Both the position numbers and the translations under genes were made by a program. From SpSt-501 sp037481615 (GTDB lineage: Bacteria > Desulfobacterota > Desulfobacteria > Desulfobacterales > SpSt-501): 64,000 nucleotides of DNA. The stretch is from NCBI GenBank assembly GCA_037481615.1, contig JBBFLI010000023.1, one strand, 5' to 3'. Below are positions 48,768-58,722 of the stretch, one piece after another; position 1 is the stretch's first letter; every line of letters begins with the position of its first letter. Below the pieces are notes generated by a model. That model was not told the origin of the DNA. It saw only the letters and a list, made by a program, of their open reading frames with translations, and ran no database searches.

Positions 48768-49799
48768 ATGCACGCCCCCCGTCTCCGTCCGTGTGTCCGA
48801 TTGCTTTCCGTTCTGGCCGCCCTGTCCCTCGTTCTGGCCGCCGATCCCCCCGCGGCCGAGGCGCAGGTCCGCAACCTGAACATGGGCAGCACCTCGTCCA
48901 CCTCGCCCGTCTACGCCTGGGCGGTCGCCACCGCCAACGTCATCAACAAGGCGAACGCGGGCCTGAACGTCACCGTCGTCGAAAGCGGGGCGGCGCTCGA
49001 CAACCTGCGCAAGCTCAAGGAGGGGGTTTTCGATTTCGCCCTCTCGATCGACATCCCCTCGGCCATGCAGATGTACCACGGGATCGACTCCTTCAAGGGC
49101 CAGCCCTGGAAGGACGTGCGCGTGCTCTTCATCCGCAACGTGACCGTGGACCGGGTCTACGTCCGCAAGGACGCGGGCGTGAAGACCTTCAAGGATCTGG
49201 GCGGCAAGAAGTTCTCGCCGGGAATCCCGGGCGCCTCCTCGACCGCCTACATGATGAAGTTCAACGAGGTCCTCAAGGCGAACATCGCCTTCGTCCCGGG
49301 AACACTCGCCGACTCGATCGCGGCGCTGCAGACGAACCGCATCGTGGGGCTGCAGAAGACGAGCCCCGTGCAGGCCATGGACTCCTCGCTGATCGAGGTG
49401 AACCTCACCACCCCCCTGACCGTGATCGGCTTCACCCCCGAGGACGTGGCCGCGATCACCAAGGCCTACCCCTACATCCCCTTCATCGAAACCCCCCGGG
49501 GGACGATCGCTCAGCTGCCCGATGCCGGCCCGATGCACGAGCTCGCCCCCATCGTCGGCGCGATGGCGCCGAAGGATCTCCCGGAGGACGTCGCCTATCG
49601 CATCGTCAAGGCCTACGTCGCCGGCCTGCCGGAGGTCGCCGTCTCCTATCCGGCGGTCAAGGGCTGGGACCCGGTCGCCGACCTCTTCCGTTACGTGCCC
49701 GAGGGGGCCGAGGTGCCGGCGCACGCGGGTCTCGTGCGCTATGCGCGCGAGCGCGGCATCGAGGTGCCGAAACGCTTCCTGCCCCCGGAAGTGAAGTAG
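48768..49799 (+). CDS. TAXI-family TRAP transporter substrate-binding protein
   Basis: 343 residues. Signal peptide with LLSVLAALSLVLAADPPAAEAQ, then NLNMGSTSSTSPVYAWAVATANVINK as in TAXI proteins, GAALDNLRKLKEGVFDFALSI, GVKTFKDLGGKKFSPGIPGASS. TAXI receptors bind organic acids or amino acids such as glutamate. Partner of the fused permease that follows. Confidence 0.93.
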   Translation: MHAPRLRPCVRLLSVLAALSLVLAADPPAAEAQVRNLNMGSTSSTSPVYAWAVATANVINKANAGLNVTVVESGAALDNLRKLKEGVFDFALSIDIPSAMQMYHGIDSFKGQPWKDVRVLFIRNVTVDRVYVRKDAGVKTFKDLGGKKFSPGIPGASSTAYMMKFNEVLKANIAFVPGTLADSIAALQTNRIVGLQKTSPVQAMDSSLIEVNLTTPLTVIGFTPEDVAAITKAYPYIPFIETPRGTIAQLPDAGPMHELAPIVGAMAPKDLPEDVAYRIVKAYVAGLPEVAVSYPAVKGWDPVADLFRYVPEGAEVPAHAGLVRYARERGIEVPKRFLPPEVK

Positions 49800-49869
49800 G
49801 CCGGTCAGGATCCCCCCTTTTTCGCGCCCGCCCGAGGCGGCGGGCGCCGGCCGAGGAGGGGCCCGCCCC

Positions 49870-51756
49870 ATGCTGCCGGAGAAGGGCTTCACGACGCGGA
49901 ACATCCTCTTTGTCGGCGGGCTCGGCTTCGCCCTCTTTCAGCTCATCCTGCCCGTCTTCGTGCACCTGATCGACATCGAGCTGCGGGCCCTCCATGTCCT
50001 CTTCGGCATCTCGCTCGCCTTCTTCCAGTACCCCTTCCGCCCCGGCCGCGAGCGCAAGCGGCCGGGCTTCTTCACCTGGCTCGCGGCGGCGGCCGTGGCG
50101 GCGGCGACGCTCAACATCTTTTTCAAGGCGATGGACATCTACGCCCAGCCCGGCACCGCCGGCACGGTGGACCTCGCCCTCGGCGCGGTGCTCTTCGTTC
50201 TCGTCCTGGAAGCCGGACGGCGCTCGATGGGGATCGCGGCCCCGATCCTGCTGCTCGCGCTCGTCGCCTACATCTATTTCGCCCCCTATTTCCCCGGCAT
50301 CTGGCAGATGCGCCGGCTTTCCTGGTCCTTTCTGATCGGCTCGGTCTACTACTCGCCGCTCGGGATCTTCGGCGGGGTGACCGGCATGTCGGCGACCTTC
50401 ATCGCCATGTTCGTCCTCTTCGGGGCGCTGCTCTCGGTGACCGGCGGCGGGCGGACCTTCATCGATCTCGCGCTTGCGCTCACGGGACGCTTCACGGGCG
50501 GGCCGGCCAAGACCGCCGTCGTGGCGAGTTCCCTCTTCGGGAGCATCTCCGGCAGCGCCGTCGCCAACGTCATGGTGACCGGGAACTACACCATCCCGCT
50601 CATGAAGAAGTACGGCTACGAGCCCGAGTTCGCGGCCTCGGTCGAGTCGATCGCCTCGACCGGCGGCGGGGTGACCCCGCCGATCATGAGCATCACGGCC
50701 TTCATGATGGCCGAGTTCCTGGGCCTCTCCTACCTCAAGATCATCGGCTACGCCCTGATCCCCTGCATCCTCTACTACACGGGGGTGATGGCCGGGGTAC
50801 ACTTCCGCACCGTGCGCCTGGGCCTGAAAGGGCTGCCGCGCGAGGAGATCCCGCCCTGGTCGGAGATCCTGCGCTTCAAGAAGCTCTCCGGTTTTCTCGT
50901 CCCCACGGTGGCGCTGCTCTTCCTGATCTTTTCGGGTTATCCCCTGGTCGAGGCGGGCTTCTGGGCCTCGGCCGCGGCCCTGGCCGTCTACGTCGTCAAC
51001 CACGTGCGCGAGACGGGCGCCCGCGACCTCGCCGCCGGGGTCCTGCGCGCCCTCAGCGCGGGCGGCCTCGACATCGTGCGTCTGGTCCCGATCCTCGTCT
51101 GCATGAGCGTCCTCGTGAACCTGATCGGCGTGACGGGGCTCGCCCCCAAGCTGAGTGCGGTGATCCTCGAGATCGGCACCGAGAACCTCTACCTCTCGCT
51201 GCTGATCGCCTCGATTCTGCCGCTCGTTCTCGGAACCGCGCTGCCGGTGGTGCCGACCTACCTGCTTTCGATGTCGATTCTGACCCCCGCGCTCCTCAAG
51301 CTCGGCGTGGACGAGGTCGCCGCCCATCTCTTTTACATCTACTGGGGGGTTCTCGGGGCGATCACGCCGCCCACCTGCGAGGCCGCGGTCGTCGCCGCCG
51401 GGATCGCCAAGGGGAACTGGGTGCGGACCGCAAACTACGCTATGAAACTGGGCGCCGTCGCCTTCTGCCTGCCCTACTTCATGGTCCTGCACCCCGCGCT
51501 CGTCGCCCGGGACACCCCGGAGCGGATCGCGATCGCCGCGGTCACCGGTTTTCTGGGCGCCGTCAGCATGGCCTACGGGCTCTTCGGGCGCGCCCCGTCG
51601 CGCTGGAACCCCCTGTTGCGGGTTGTCTTCTTCGCCGGCGGCATGCTGCTGCTCTTCCCGGGGATCGAGGCCTCGGCGGCCGGCCTCGGGGTGGTCGCCG
51701 CGGCTCTGGTCTTGAACCGCCTCCTCGGCGCCGTCCGCGGCGCACCCGCCGCCTGA
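49870..51756 (+). CDS. TRAP transporter fused permease (DctQM type)
   Basis: 628 residues. The N-terminal part has about four helices (DctQ-like), then the DctM domain with GGVTGMSATFIAMFVLFGALLSVTGGGRTFIDLALALTG, VVASSLFGSISGSAVANVMVTG, ASTGGGVTPPIMSITAFMMAEFLG and TPPTCEAAVVAAGIAKG. It forms the membrane part of the TAXI-TRAP system. Long C-terminal helix pair after the DctM domain. Confidence 0.94.
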   Translation: MLPEKGFTTRNILFVGGLGFALFQLILPVFVHLIDIELRALHVLFGISLAFFQYPFRPGRERKRPGFFTWLAAAAVAAATLNIFFKAMDIYAQPGTAGTVDLALGAVLFVLVLEAGRRSMGIAAPILLLALVAYIYFAPYFPGIWQMRRLSWSFLIGSVYYSPLGIFGGVTGMSATFIAMFVLFGALLSVTGGGRTFIDLALALTGRFTGGPAKTAVVASSLFGSISGSAVANVMVTGNYTIPLMKKYGYEPEFAASVESIASTGGGVTPPIMSITAFMMAEFLGLSYLKIIGYALIPCILYYTGVMAGVHFRTVRLGLKGLPREEIPPWSEILRFKKLSGFLVPTVALLFLIFSGYPLVEAGFWASAAALAVYVVNHVRETGARDLAAGVLRALSAGGLDIVRLVPILVCMSVLVNLIGVTGLAPKLSAVILEIGTENLYLSLLIASILPLVLGTALPVVPTYLLSMSILTPALLKLGVDEVAAHLFYIYWGVLGAITPPTCEAAVVAAGIAKGNWVRTANYAMKLGAVAFCLPYFMVLHPALVARDTPERIAIAAVTGFLGAVSMAYGLFGRAPSRWNPLLRVVFFAGGMLLLFPGIEASAAGLGVVAAALVLNRLLGAVRGAPAA

Positions 51757-51790
51757 GCGGCCCGGCGGAGGGATGGGAAAGGACACCGTC

Positions 51791-53182
51791 ATGGCTCGAA
51801 AGAGGGAATCGCTGCGCATTCTCTGCCCGAACGGGCATCTGGGCTTCGCCCCGACCAAGGAGGAGAGCTTCTGGATCGGGGCCGAGACCCGCCCCGACTA
51901 TTACTGCTGCGACTCGGGCTCCGACGACATCGGCCCCGTGCCCCTCGGCACGGACACGAGTGTCAGCCCCTACGACTGGCAGATGCACGACCTCGAGCTG
52001 ATGCTCCTCGCCGCGCGCCGCCAGGGGGTGCCGATGATGATCGGCTCCGCGGGCGACACCGGGACGAACAGCCGGGTCGAGCGCTACATCGAGATCATCC
52101 GCAAGCTCGCCCGCAAGCACCGGCTGAAACCCTTCAAGCTCGTCGCCTTCTACTCCGAGCTCGACAAGGCCGATCTCCGGCGGCGGATGGAATCCGGGGT
52201 CGTGGTGGCCGGCCTCGACAACCGCCCCCCCCTCACCCTCGAGGAGCTCGCGGCGACCGAGCGCATCGTCGCCATGGCCGGGGTCCACCCCTTCATGCAG
52301 GCGCTCGCCCGGGGGGGCGACGTCGTGATCGGCGGCCGCAGCAGCGACGCGGCGATCTTCGCCGCGGCCGCCCTGTACGAGGGTTTCCCGGAGGCGCACG
52401 CCTACTACCTCGGCAAGGTGCTCGAGTGCGCCTCTTTCTGCGCCGAACCCTACATGGCGAAGGAGACCGTGATCGGCACGGTGACCGACCGGGATGTCAC
52501 CGTGACCGCCATGCACCCGGCGCAGCGCTGCACGGTCGCCTCGGTCGCCGGGCACGCGATGTACGAACGCTCGAACGCCTTCTACGAGCATTTCGCCGGC
52601 GGCACCCTCGACATGACCGGCTGCCGCTACGAGCAGGTGGACGAAAAGAGCACGCGCGTCACGGGGCAGCGCTTCATCCCTTCCGCGGACGGCATCCGCG
52701 TCAAGCTCGAGGGCTCGGGCCGGGTGGGCGAGCGCTTCATCGGCATCGTCGGCATCCGCGACCCCTATTCCATCCTCCACATCGACCAGGTGATCGGCTG
52801 GGCCCGCAGCCAGGTCGAGGAGCGCTTCGCGGGCCGGCCCTACGAACTCTACTACCACGTCTACGGCCGAAACGGCGTTATGGGCGATCTCGAGCCCGTG
52901 CGCGAAATCCGCAGCCACGAGCTCTGCATCGTCGTCGAGGGGGTCGCCCCCACGGCGGAGATGGCCGAGGAGGTGACGCTCATCGGCTCGCGCCAGATCT
53001 TCTACGCCCGGCTGCCCGAGGTGAAGGGCACGGCGGGGACGGCCGCCTTCGTGATCGACGGGGTCCTGCCGGCGCCGCCCGCCTACCGCTGGACCCTGAA
53101 CCACGTGCTGCCGGTCGACGATCCGCTGGAGCTGTTCCCGCTCCGCGAGATGGTCATCCGCGACGGGGAGGAGGGGGCATGA
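51791..53182 (+). CDS. AtuA family protein (DUF1446)
   Basis: 463 residues from ATG 51791 (AAAGGA eight bases upstream); ATG 51773 is in frame but its Shine-Dalgarno is too close. Family motifs: CPNGHLGFAPTKEESFW, DSGSDDIGPVPLG, MIGSAGDTGTNSRVERY and DVVIGGRSSDAAIFAAA, CRYEQVDEKSTRVTGQRF. AtuA family members occur in acyclic terpene and other carboxylate catabolism; no biochemical function is settled. Downstream of TAXI-TRAP and coupled to DUF4387 (4 bp overlap). Confidence 0.88.
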   Translation: MARKRESLRILCPNGHLGFAPTKEESFWIGAETRPDYYCCDSGSDDIGPVPLGTDTSVSPYDWQMHDLELMLLAARRQGVPMMIGSAGDTGTNSRVERYIEIIRKLARKHRLKPFKLVAFYSELDKADLRRRMESGVVVAGLDNRPPLTLEELAATERIVAMAGVHPFMQALARGGDVVIGGRSSDAAIFAAAALYEGFPEAHAYYLGKVLECASFCAEPYMAKETVIGTVTDRDVTVTAMHPAQRCTVASVAGHAMYERSNAFYEHFAGGTLDMTGCRYEQVDEKSTRVTGQRFIPSADGIRVKLEGSGRVGERFIGIVGIRDPYSILHIDQVIGWARSQVEERFAGRPYELYYHVYGRNGVMGDLEPVREIRSHELCIVVEGVAPTAEMAEEVTLIGSRQIFYARLPEVKGTAGTAAFVIDGVLPAPPAYRWTLNHVLPVDDPLELFPLREMVIRDGEEGA

Positions 53183-53505
53183 AGACGGCCAGGCTCGTCG
53201 ATCTCGCCAAGACGATCCGCAGCAAGAACGCCGGGACCGACAAGATCACCTTCGACATCATCTTCCGCGAGCGGGAAAACTACGAGCGGGTGAAGAAAAG
53301 CGGTGTGCTCACCCGCCAGCGCGTGGCCGCCCTCTTCGGCATCCCCGAGGAGCGGATCAGCGACTTCCACGACTTCGACCCCGCGCTGGCGATCAAGTTC
53401 ACCCTCTACCGCAGCCGGCCGAGCGGAAGCCCCGGCGAGAGCGACATCTTCGGCTGCCAGCAGTACCCGCCGCTGCTCGATCTCGAGGTGCCCTGGGACG
53501 ACTGA
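53179..53505 (+). CDS. DUF4387 family protein
   Basis: 108 residues: LVDLAKTIRSKNAGTDKITFDIIF, RERENYERVKKSGVLT, FGIPEERI and FDPALAIKFTLYRSRPSGSPGESDIFGCQQYPPL, the DUF4387 pattern. It regularly accompanies AtuA proteins as a second subunit or partner, which fits the overlapping start (ATGA). Role unknown. Confidence 0.88.
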   Translation: MKTARLVDLAKTIRSKNAGTDKITFDIIFRERENYERVKKSGVLTRQRVAALFGIPEERISDFHDFDPALAIKFTLYRSRPSGSPGESDIFGCQQYPPLLDLEVPWDD

Positions 53506-53507
53506 AA

Positions 53508-53523
53508 CCGGGGCTTCCCCCGG
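53508..53523. other. Hairpin between convergent genes
   Basis: CCGGGG-CTTC-CCCCGG in the 22 bp gap between DUF4387 and the proline catabolic gene. No T tract. Possible bidirectional terminator. Confidence 0.35.
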
Positions 53524-53527
53524 CCGC

Positions 53528-56500
53528 TCAGTCCTCGAAACGCGGCGCCTGGAAGCCCAGGTTTCCCCAGCGGTGGGTGTCGATCGAGAGGCTCTGCCCG
53601 CGGAGCACGTGGAGGAGTTCGAGGCGGCCCTCCATGAGGACGGGGGCGCGGGCCACATGGACGCCGTGTTCGGCCGCCGCGGCGAGCAGCCGCGGCGAGA
53701 CCCGGCCGGGCGCGGCGGCCCGGATGCGGCACCGGTCGTCGAGAACGCCGATCAGCCCCTCCTCGTCCTCCTCGACCACCCGGGCGCCCGCGGCGAGGAG
53801 GCGCCCCTCCGGCCCGCGCAGGAAGCGCACGGCGGCGGTCTCCAGTCCCGGCGGCAGGCTGATGCGCACGCGGTTTCCCGCCGCGCGCGCCGCGGCCACG
53901 CGCGCAACGGTCTCGAAGAGCCCGTCTTCCGGGTGCACGCGCACGACGACCGTCCCCGCCGGGAGAAACCGGTGCCGGTTCTCCTGTCCCCGCAGGTGAT
54001 AGGCGTCCTGCGGGGCGAACTCCCGCTCCATCGCGGCGAGAGCGCTTCGCAGGGCGAAGACCGCCCGGCGGATCTCCCCGGCCTCCTCTGCCGCGAAACG
54101 GCCCCAGGCCAGCTGCTCCTCCCAGCGGCCGGCGAGCCGCCAGAGGGGCGAGGTCTCCCGGACCGGCTCGAGCGGCGGCGGCCCGGTCTCCGCGAAATCG
54201 AGGAACTGCAACGCGTAGTGGGGTCCCCCCGCCTGGAGGCCTGCGCCGAAGGACGACTTGCCCATCCCCCCGAAGGGCTGGCGCCCGACGATCGCCCCCG
54301 TCGTCGGCCGGTTGATGTAGAGGTTGCCGGCGCGGATGTGATCCCGCCAGTACGCCCACTCGCTCGGGTCGAGGCTCTCCAGGCCCGCGGTCAGCCCGTA
54401 GCCCGTCTGGTTGGCGAGCGCGACGGCCTCTTCGAGATCCCGCGCGCACATCACCGCAAGCACCGGCCCGAAGAATTCCGTGCGGTGCGCCACGCTCCCC
54501 GGCCGGACCCCCCAGCGGATGCCGGGGGTCCACAGCTGCACGTTGTCCCCGAGGCGGCGCGGGGCGGGATCCCAGAACTCGCCGGGTTCGAGACGGGTCA
54601 AGGCCTCCGCGAGGATCCCTTCGGGGGGCCTGACGAGCGGCCCCATGCGGCTCCGAAAATCCCAGGCGGAGCCGGTGCGGAAGGAGGTCGCCGCATCCGC
54701 GAGGCGGCGGCGGAAGGACTCGTCCTCGTAGACCTCGCGCTCGAGGAGGAGCAGCGAGGTCGCCGAGCACTTCTGGCCGGAATTGCCGAAGGCGGAGACG
54801 ACGACATGGGCGATCGCCTGGTCGCGATCCGCCGTCGCGGTGACGATGGTCGCGTTCTTGCCGCCGGTCTCGGCGGAAAGGGAAAGGTCCGGACGCTCCC
54901 GCAGGATTTCGCGCGCGGTCTCGGTTCCCCCGGTCAGGATGACGGCGTCGACGCGCGGGTCGAGCACCAGGCGGCGGCCCGCCTCCGCCCCGGCGCAGGG
55001 CACGAAGGCGAGCGCGCTCGGCGGGACCCCCGCCCGGTAGAAGCAGCGGGCGAGCAGCCAGCCCACGGTCACGGAGAGCGAGGAGGGCTTGAAGACGACC
55101 GTGTTCCCGGCGGCGAGCGCGGCGGCGATCCCGCCGCAGGGGATGGAGACCGGGAAGTTCCAGGGGGAGAGCACGGCGGTCACCCCCTTGCCCCGGGGGC
55201 GCAGGTGGGGGGCGGCAAACCAGCGCCGGAGCGTGAGGGGGTAGTAGCGGGCGAAGTCGACCGCCTCGGAGACCTCGGGGTCGGTTTCGGTGAAGAGCTT
55301 GCCCGTGGTCGCGGCGGCGGCCCCCAGGAATTCGCCGCGGGCGGTCGCGATTTCCCGGGCGGCGGCGAAGAGAATGCGCTCGCGCTCGGCAGGCGTCATC
55401 GTCCGCCAGCCGTCCGCATCCTCGCAGGCGGCCGTGATCGCCCGCTCGATCTCGGCCTCCCCGGCCGCCGCCGTGCGGCTGACCCCGATGCGGCGCGGGA
55501 GCGCGTTCGGGTCGATCTCCTCGCGCGCGCCCGCGCCGGGGGCGATCTCTTCGCCGGCGACGACGAGCGGGACGGCAAGGGGAGGGGTTCCGGGGGAGCG
55601 GCGCCAGCGCTCGCGGATCGCCCGGGCCCAGGCGCGGTTGGCGGCGAGCGCCCAGTCGGTGAAGGGCTCGTTGCGGAAGGGGGCCTCCGCGGGGAAAACG
55701 GCCGTCCCGCCGGCCTCCTCGCCGCGGCGGTCCTGGAGGCGGTGGCTTGCGGGGGGGGTTCGCCCCATGCGGGCGAGCGAGTCCCGGAAAGCGGCTTCGA
55801 GGGACCGCCAGGTCCCGCCGCCCGGCTTGAGGCGGCCGGCGTGGCGCAAAAAGTGCTCCTTGCCCGTGTTTTCGTCGAGCCGGCGCACGAGGTAGGCGAT
55901 CGCCGAGAGGAAGTGGCGGCGCTCCGCGGTCGGGGCGTAGGCGAGGACCTCGAAGCCCCGCGCGGCGATCGCGCGCCGCAGCGGGTTCGCCATGCCCTCG
56001 AGCATTTCGATCTGGACCCGGTCCTTCACCCCGCGGCGCTCGGCCAGCCGACAGGCGAAGGCGAGATCGAAGGGGTTGTGCGAGGCGATGCCGGGGCGGA
56101 CGGCCCGGGTGCGCTGCGGGTCGAGCAGAAAGGCGACCATGCGCTTCCACTGGGCGTCGGTGTCGGCCTTCCGCTCGAAGGGGGCGAGGGGCCAGTTGCG
56201 GTGGGCGGCCTCGAGGCGCTCCATTTCGAGGTTGGCGCCTTTCACGATCCGGATCTTGATCGGGCTTCCCCCCGAGGCGACCCGCTGCTCGGCCCAGCGG
56301 CACAGCTCGTGCAGGATCGCCAGGGAGTCCGGGAGGTAGGCCTGGAGGGCGATGCCGGCGAAGACGTTTTGGAATTCGGGGCGCTCGAGCGTGCGGCGGA
56401 AGGCGGCGGCGGTGAGGGCGAGGTCGCGGAAGCCCTCCATATCGAGGGTCACCGTCTTGGGGACCGTGCTCCCATCGGGGCGCAGGAACCGGTTCCCGGC

Positions 56501-57154
56501 CGCTTCGCGGTAGAGCAGGCCCAGGCGCTCGGCGATGCGGGCCGCGTTCTCCTCGAAGGCGAGCGGCTCCATCCAGGGGACGAGGCTCGAGATCTTGACC
56601 GCGATCTGCTCGACGGCGGGGTTGCGGAGATCTTCGCGGTAGGCCGCGAGAAAGGCCCGGGCTTCGGCTTCGCCCAGGACCTCCTCGCCGATGCGGTTGA
56701 GGTTGACCCGCAGGCCCTCCCGGCGGCGGGCGGCGAGGTACGCCTCGAGCGGGGCCTTCTCGCCGGGGATGATCACCGCGCGGCTCTCCCGGCGCAAAGC
56801 CGTGAAGACCGTGCGCACGGCCGCGGCCGGGAAGAGGGCCCCGAGACGCAGGAGCAGCCGCAGGGCCGCCCGCTCGGGGGGGGAAAAGAAGCGCGGGATG
56901 CCCTCGGAGGCGAGCAGGGCGGTCATGACGTCGAGGGCGCGCCGCGGGTCGCCGGGGCGGAAGCCGCGGTCGATCCAGGCGACGAGCACGGCCTTGTCGT
57001 GCGCGGAGGCGGCAAGGCGGGCAAGGCGCAAACCCCGGCGCCGCTCGGCCGCGGTCGCCCGGGCGTTCGCCTCCTCCCACAACGAGCGCGCGAGGGCGAC
57101 CGCCTCTTCGGCGGCGGCCGCGATGTCATCCCGGGGGTCGTCGAAGAGGGCCAT
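53528..57154 (-). CDS. putA: Bifunctional proline dehydrogenase / P5C dehydrogenase (PutA-like)
   Basis: 1208 residues without the N-terminal ribbon-helix-helix DNA-binding domain. Residues to about 480 are the FAD proline dehydrogenase barrel (AVKISSLVPW, TLDMEGFRDLALT, KIRIVKGANLEMER, ASHNPFDLAFA, EMLEGMANPLRRAI). About 500-1000 is the aldehyde dehydrogenase (SPWNFPVSIPCGGI, PSSLSVTVGWLLARCF, and the GQKCSA active-site Cys). A roughly 200-residue C-terminal domain of long PutA proteins follows. It oxidises proline to glutamate in two steps, sending electrons to quinone and NAD. It is 39 bp after livF on the same strand. Confidence 0.94.
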   Translation of the reverse strand: MALFDDPRDDIAAAAEEAVALARSLWEEANARATAAERRRGLRLARLAASAHDKAVLVAWIDRGFRPGDPRRALDVMTALLASEGIPRFFSPPERAALRLLLRLGALFPAAAVRTVFTALRRESRAVIIPGEKAPLEAYLAARRREGLRVNLNRIGEEVLGEAEARAFLAAYREDLRNPAVEQIAVKISSLVPWMEPLAFEENAARIAERLGLLYREAAGNRFLRPDGSTVPKTVTLDMEGFRDLALTAAAFRRTLERPEFQNVFAGIALQAYLPDSLAILHELCRWAEQRVASGGSPIKIRIVKGANLEMERLEAAHRNWPLAPFERKADTDAQWKRMVAFLLDPQRTRAVRPGIASHNPFDLAFACRLAERRGVKDRVQIEMLEGMANPLRRAIAARGFEVLAYAPTAERRHFLSAIAYLVRRLDENTGKEHFLRHAGRLKPGGGTWRSLEAAFRDSLARMGRTPPASHRLQDRRGEEAGGTAVFPAEAPFRNEPFTDWALAANRAWARAIRERWRRSPGTPPLAVPLVVAGEEIAPGAGAREEIDPNALPRRIGVSRTAAAGEAEIERAITAACEDADGWRTMTPAERERILFAAAREIATARGEFLGAAAATTGKLFTETDPEVSEAVDFARYYPLTLRRWFAAPHLRPRGKGVTAVLSPWNFPVSIPCGGIAAALAAGNTVVFKPSSLSVTVGWLLARCFYRAGVPPSALAFVPCAGAEAGRRLVLDPRVDAVILTGGTETAREILRERPDLSLSAETGGKNATIVTATADRDQAIAHVVVSAFGNSGQKCSATSLLLLEREVYEDESFRRRLADAATSFRTGSAWDFRSRMGPLVRPPEGILAEALTRLEPGEFWDPAPRRLGDNVQLWTPGIRWGVRPGSVAHRTEFFGPVLAVMCARDLEEAVALANQTGYGLTAGLESLDPSEWAYWRDHIRAGNLYINRPTTGAIVGRQPFGGMGKSSFGAGLQAGGPHYALQFLDFAETGPPPLEPVRETSPLWRLAGRWEEQLAWGRFAAEEAGEIRRAVFALRSALAAMEREFAPQDAYHLRGQENRHRFLPAGTVVVRVHPEDGLFETVARVAAARAAGNRVRISLPPGLETAAVRFLRGPEGRLLAAGARVVEEDEEGLIGVLDDRCRIRAAAPGRVSPRLLAAAAEHGVHVARAPVLMEGRLELLHVLRGQSLSIDTHRWGNLGFQAPRFED

Positions 57155-57193
57155 TGCAGAAACCGGGAAGGTGCCGGAATCCGGTCCGCCGCG

Positions 57194-57907
<714 letters not shown>

Positions 57908-57926
57908 GGCCGCGCCTCCCTTCGCC

Positions 57927-58712
57927 TCAGGCCGCGCGGGCGGAGCCCGCCCCCCCGCGGCCGAGGTAGGCCTCGATCACCCGCGGGTCGGACTGCACCT
58001 CGGCCGGGGTCCCTTCGGCGATCTTCCGGCCGTAGTCGAGGACGGTCACGGTCTCGGAAATCCCCATCACGACGCGCATCTGGTGCTCGATCAGCAGAAT
58101 CGTGATCCCCAGCTCGTCGCGCAGGCGGCGGATGAAGTCCATCAGATCCTGCGACTCGCGGGGGTTCATGCCGGCCGCGGGCTCGTCGAGGCAGAGCACC
58201 TTCGGGCGCGTGGCGAGCGCGCGGGCGATCTCCAGGCGCCGCTGGTCGCCGTAGGGGAGGTTCTTGGCGATCATGTCCCCCTTGCCCGCCAGGCCCACGA
58301 AGCGCAACAGGCGCGAGGCCTCCTCGTGGGCCTCGCGTTCCTCGCGGCGCACGGCCGGAGTGCCGAGGACGATCCCCAGGAAGCCGGACCTCAGGTGGCC
58401 GTGCAGGCCGACGAGCACGTTCTCCATGGCCGTGAGGTTGGGGAACAGGCGGATGTTCTGGTAGGTGCGCGCGATCCCGCGGCGGACGATCTGGTCGGGC
58501 AGAAGGCCGACCAGCGATTGATCCTCGAGCAGAATTTCGCCCGCCTCGGGGCGGTAGAAGCCGGTGACGCAGTTGAAGAGGGTCGTCTTGCCCGCGCCGT
58601 TGGGCCCGATGATGCTGTGGATGCTCCGGCCGCGGATTTCGAGATCCACGTTGTCGATCGCCACCAGCCCGCCGAATTGCTTGGTCAGTCCGCGGATTTT
58701 GAGGATCGGCAT
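57927..58712 (-). CDS. livG: Branched-chain amino acid ABC transporter ATPase LivG
   Basis: 261 residues. Walker A GPNGAGKTTLF, GIARTYQNIRLFPNLTAMENV, signature-region LPYGDQRRLEIARAL (LivG uses PYGxQR), Walker B VLCLDEPAAGMNPRES, IEHQMRVVM. Starts 10 bp after livM. Confidence 0.96.
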   Translation of the reverse strand: MPILKIRGLTKQFGGLVAIDNVDLEIRGRSIHSIIGPNGAGKTTLFNCVTGFYRPEAGEILLEDQSLVGLLPDQIVRRGIARTYQNIRLFPNLTAMENVLVGLHGHLRSGFLGIVLGTPAVRREEREAHEEASRLLRFVGLAGKGDMIAKNLPYGDQRRLEIARALATRPKVLCLDEPAAGMNPRESQDLMDFIRRLRDELGITILLIEHQMRVVMGISETVTVLDYGRKIAEGTPAEVQSDPRVIEAYLGRGGAGSARAA

Positions 58713-58722
58713 GGGGGTCTCC

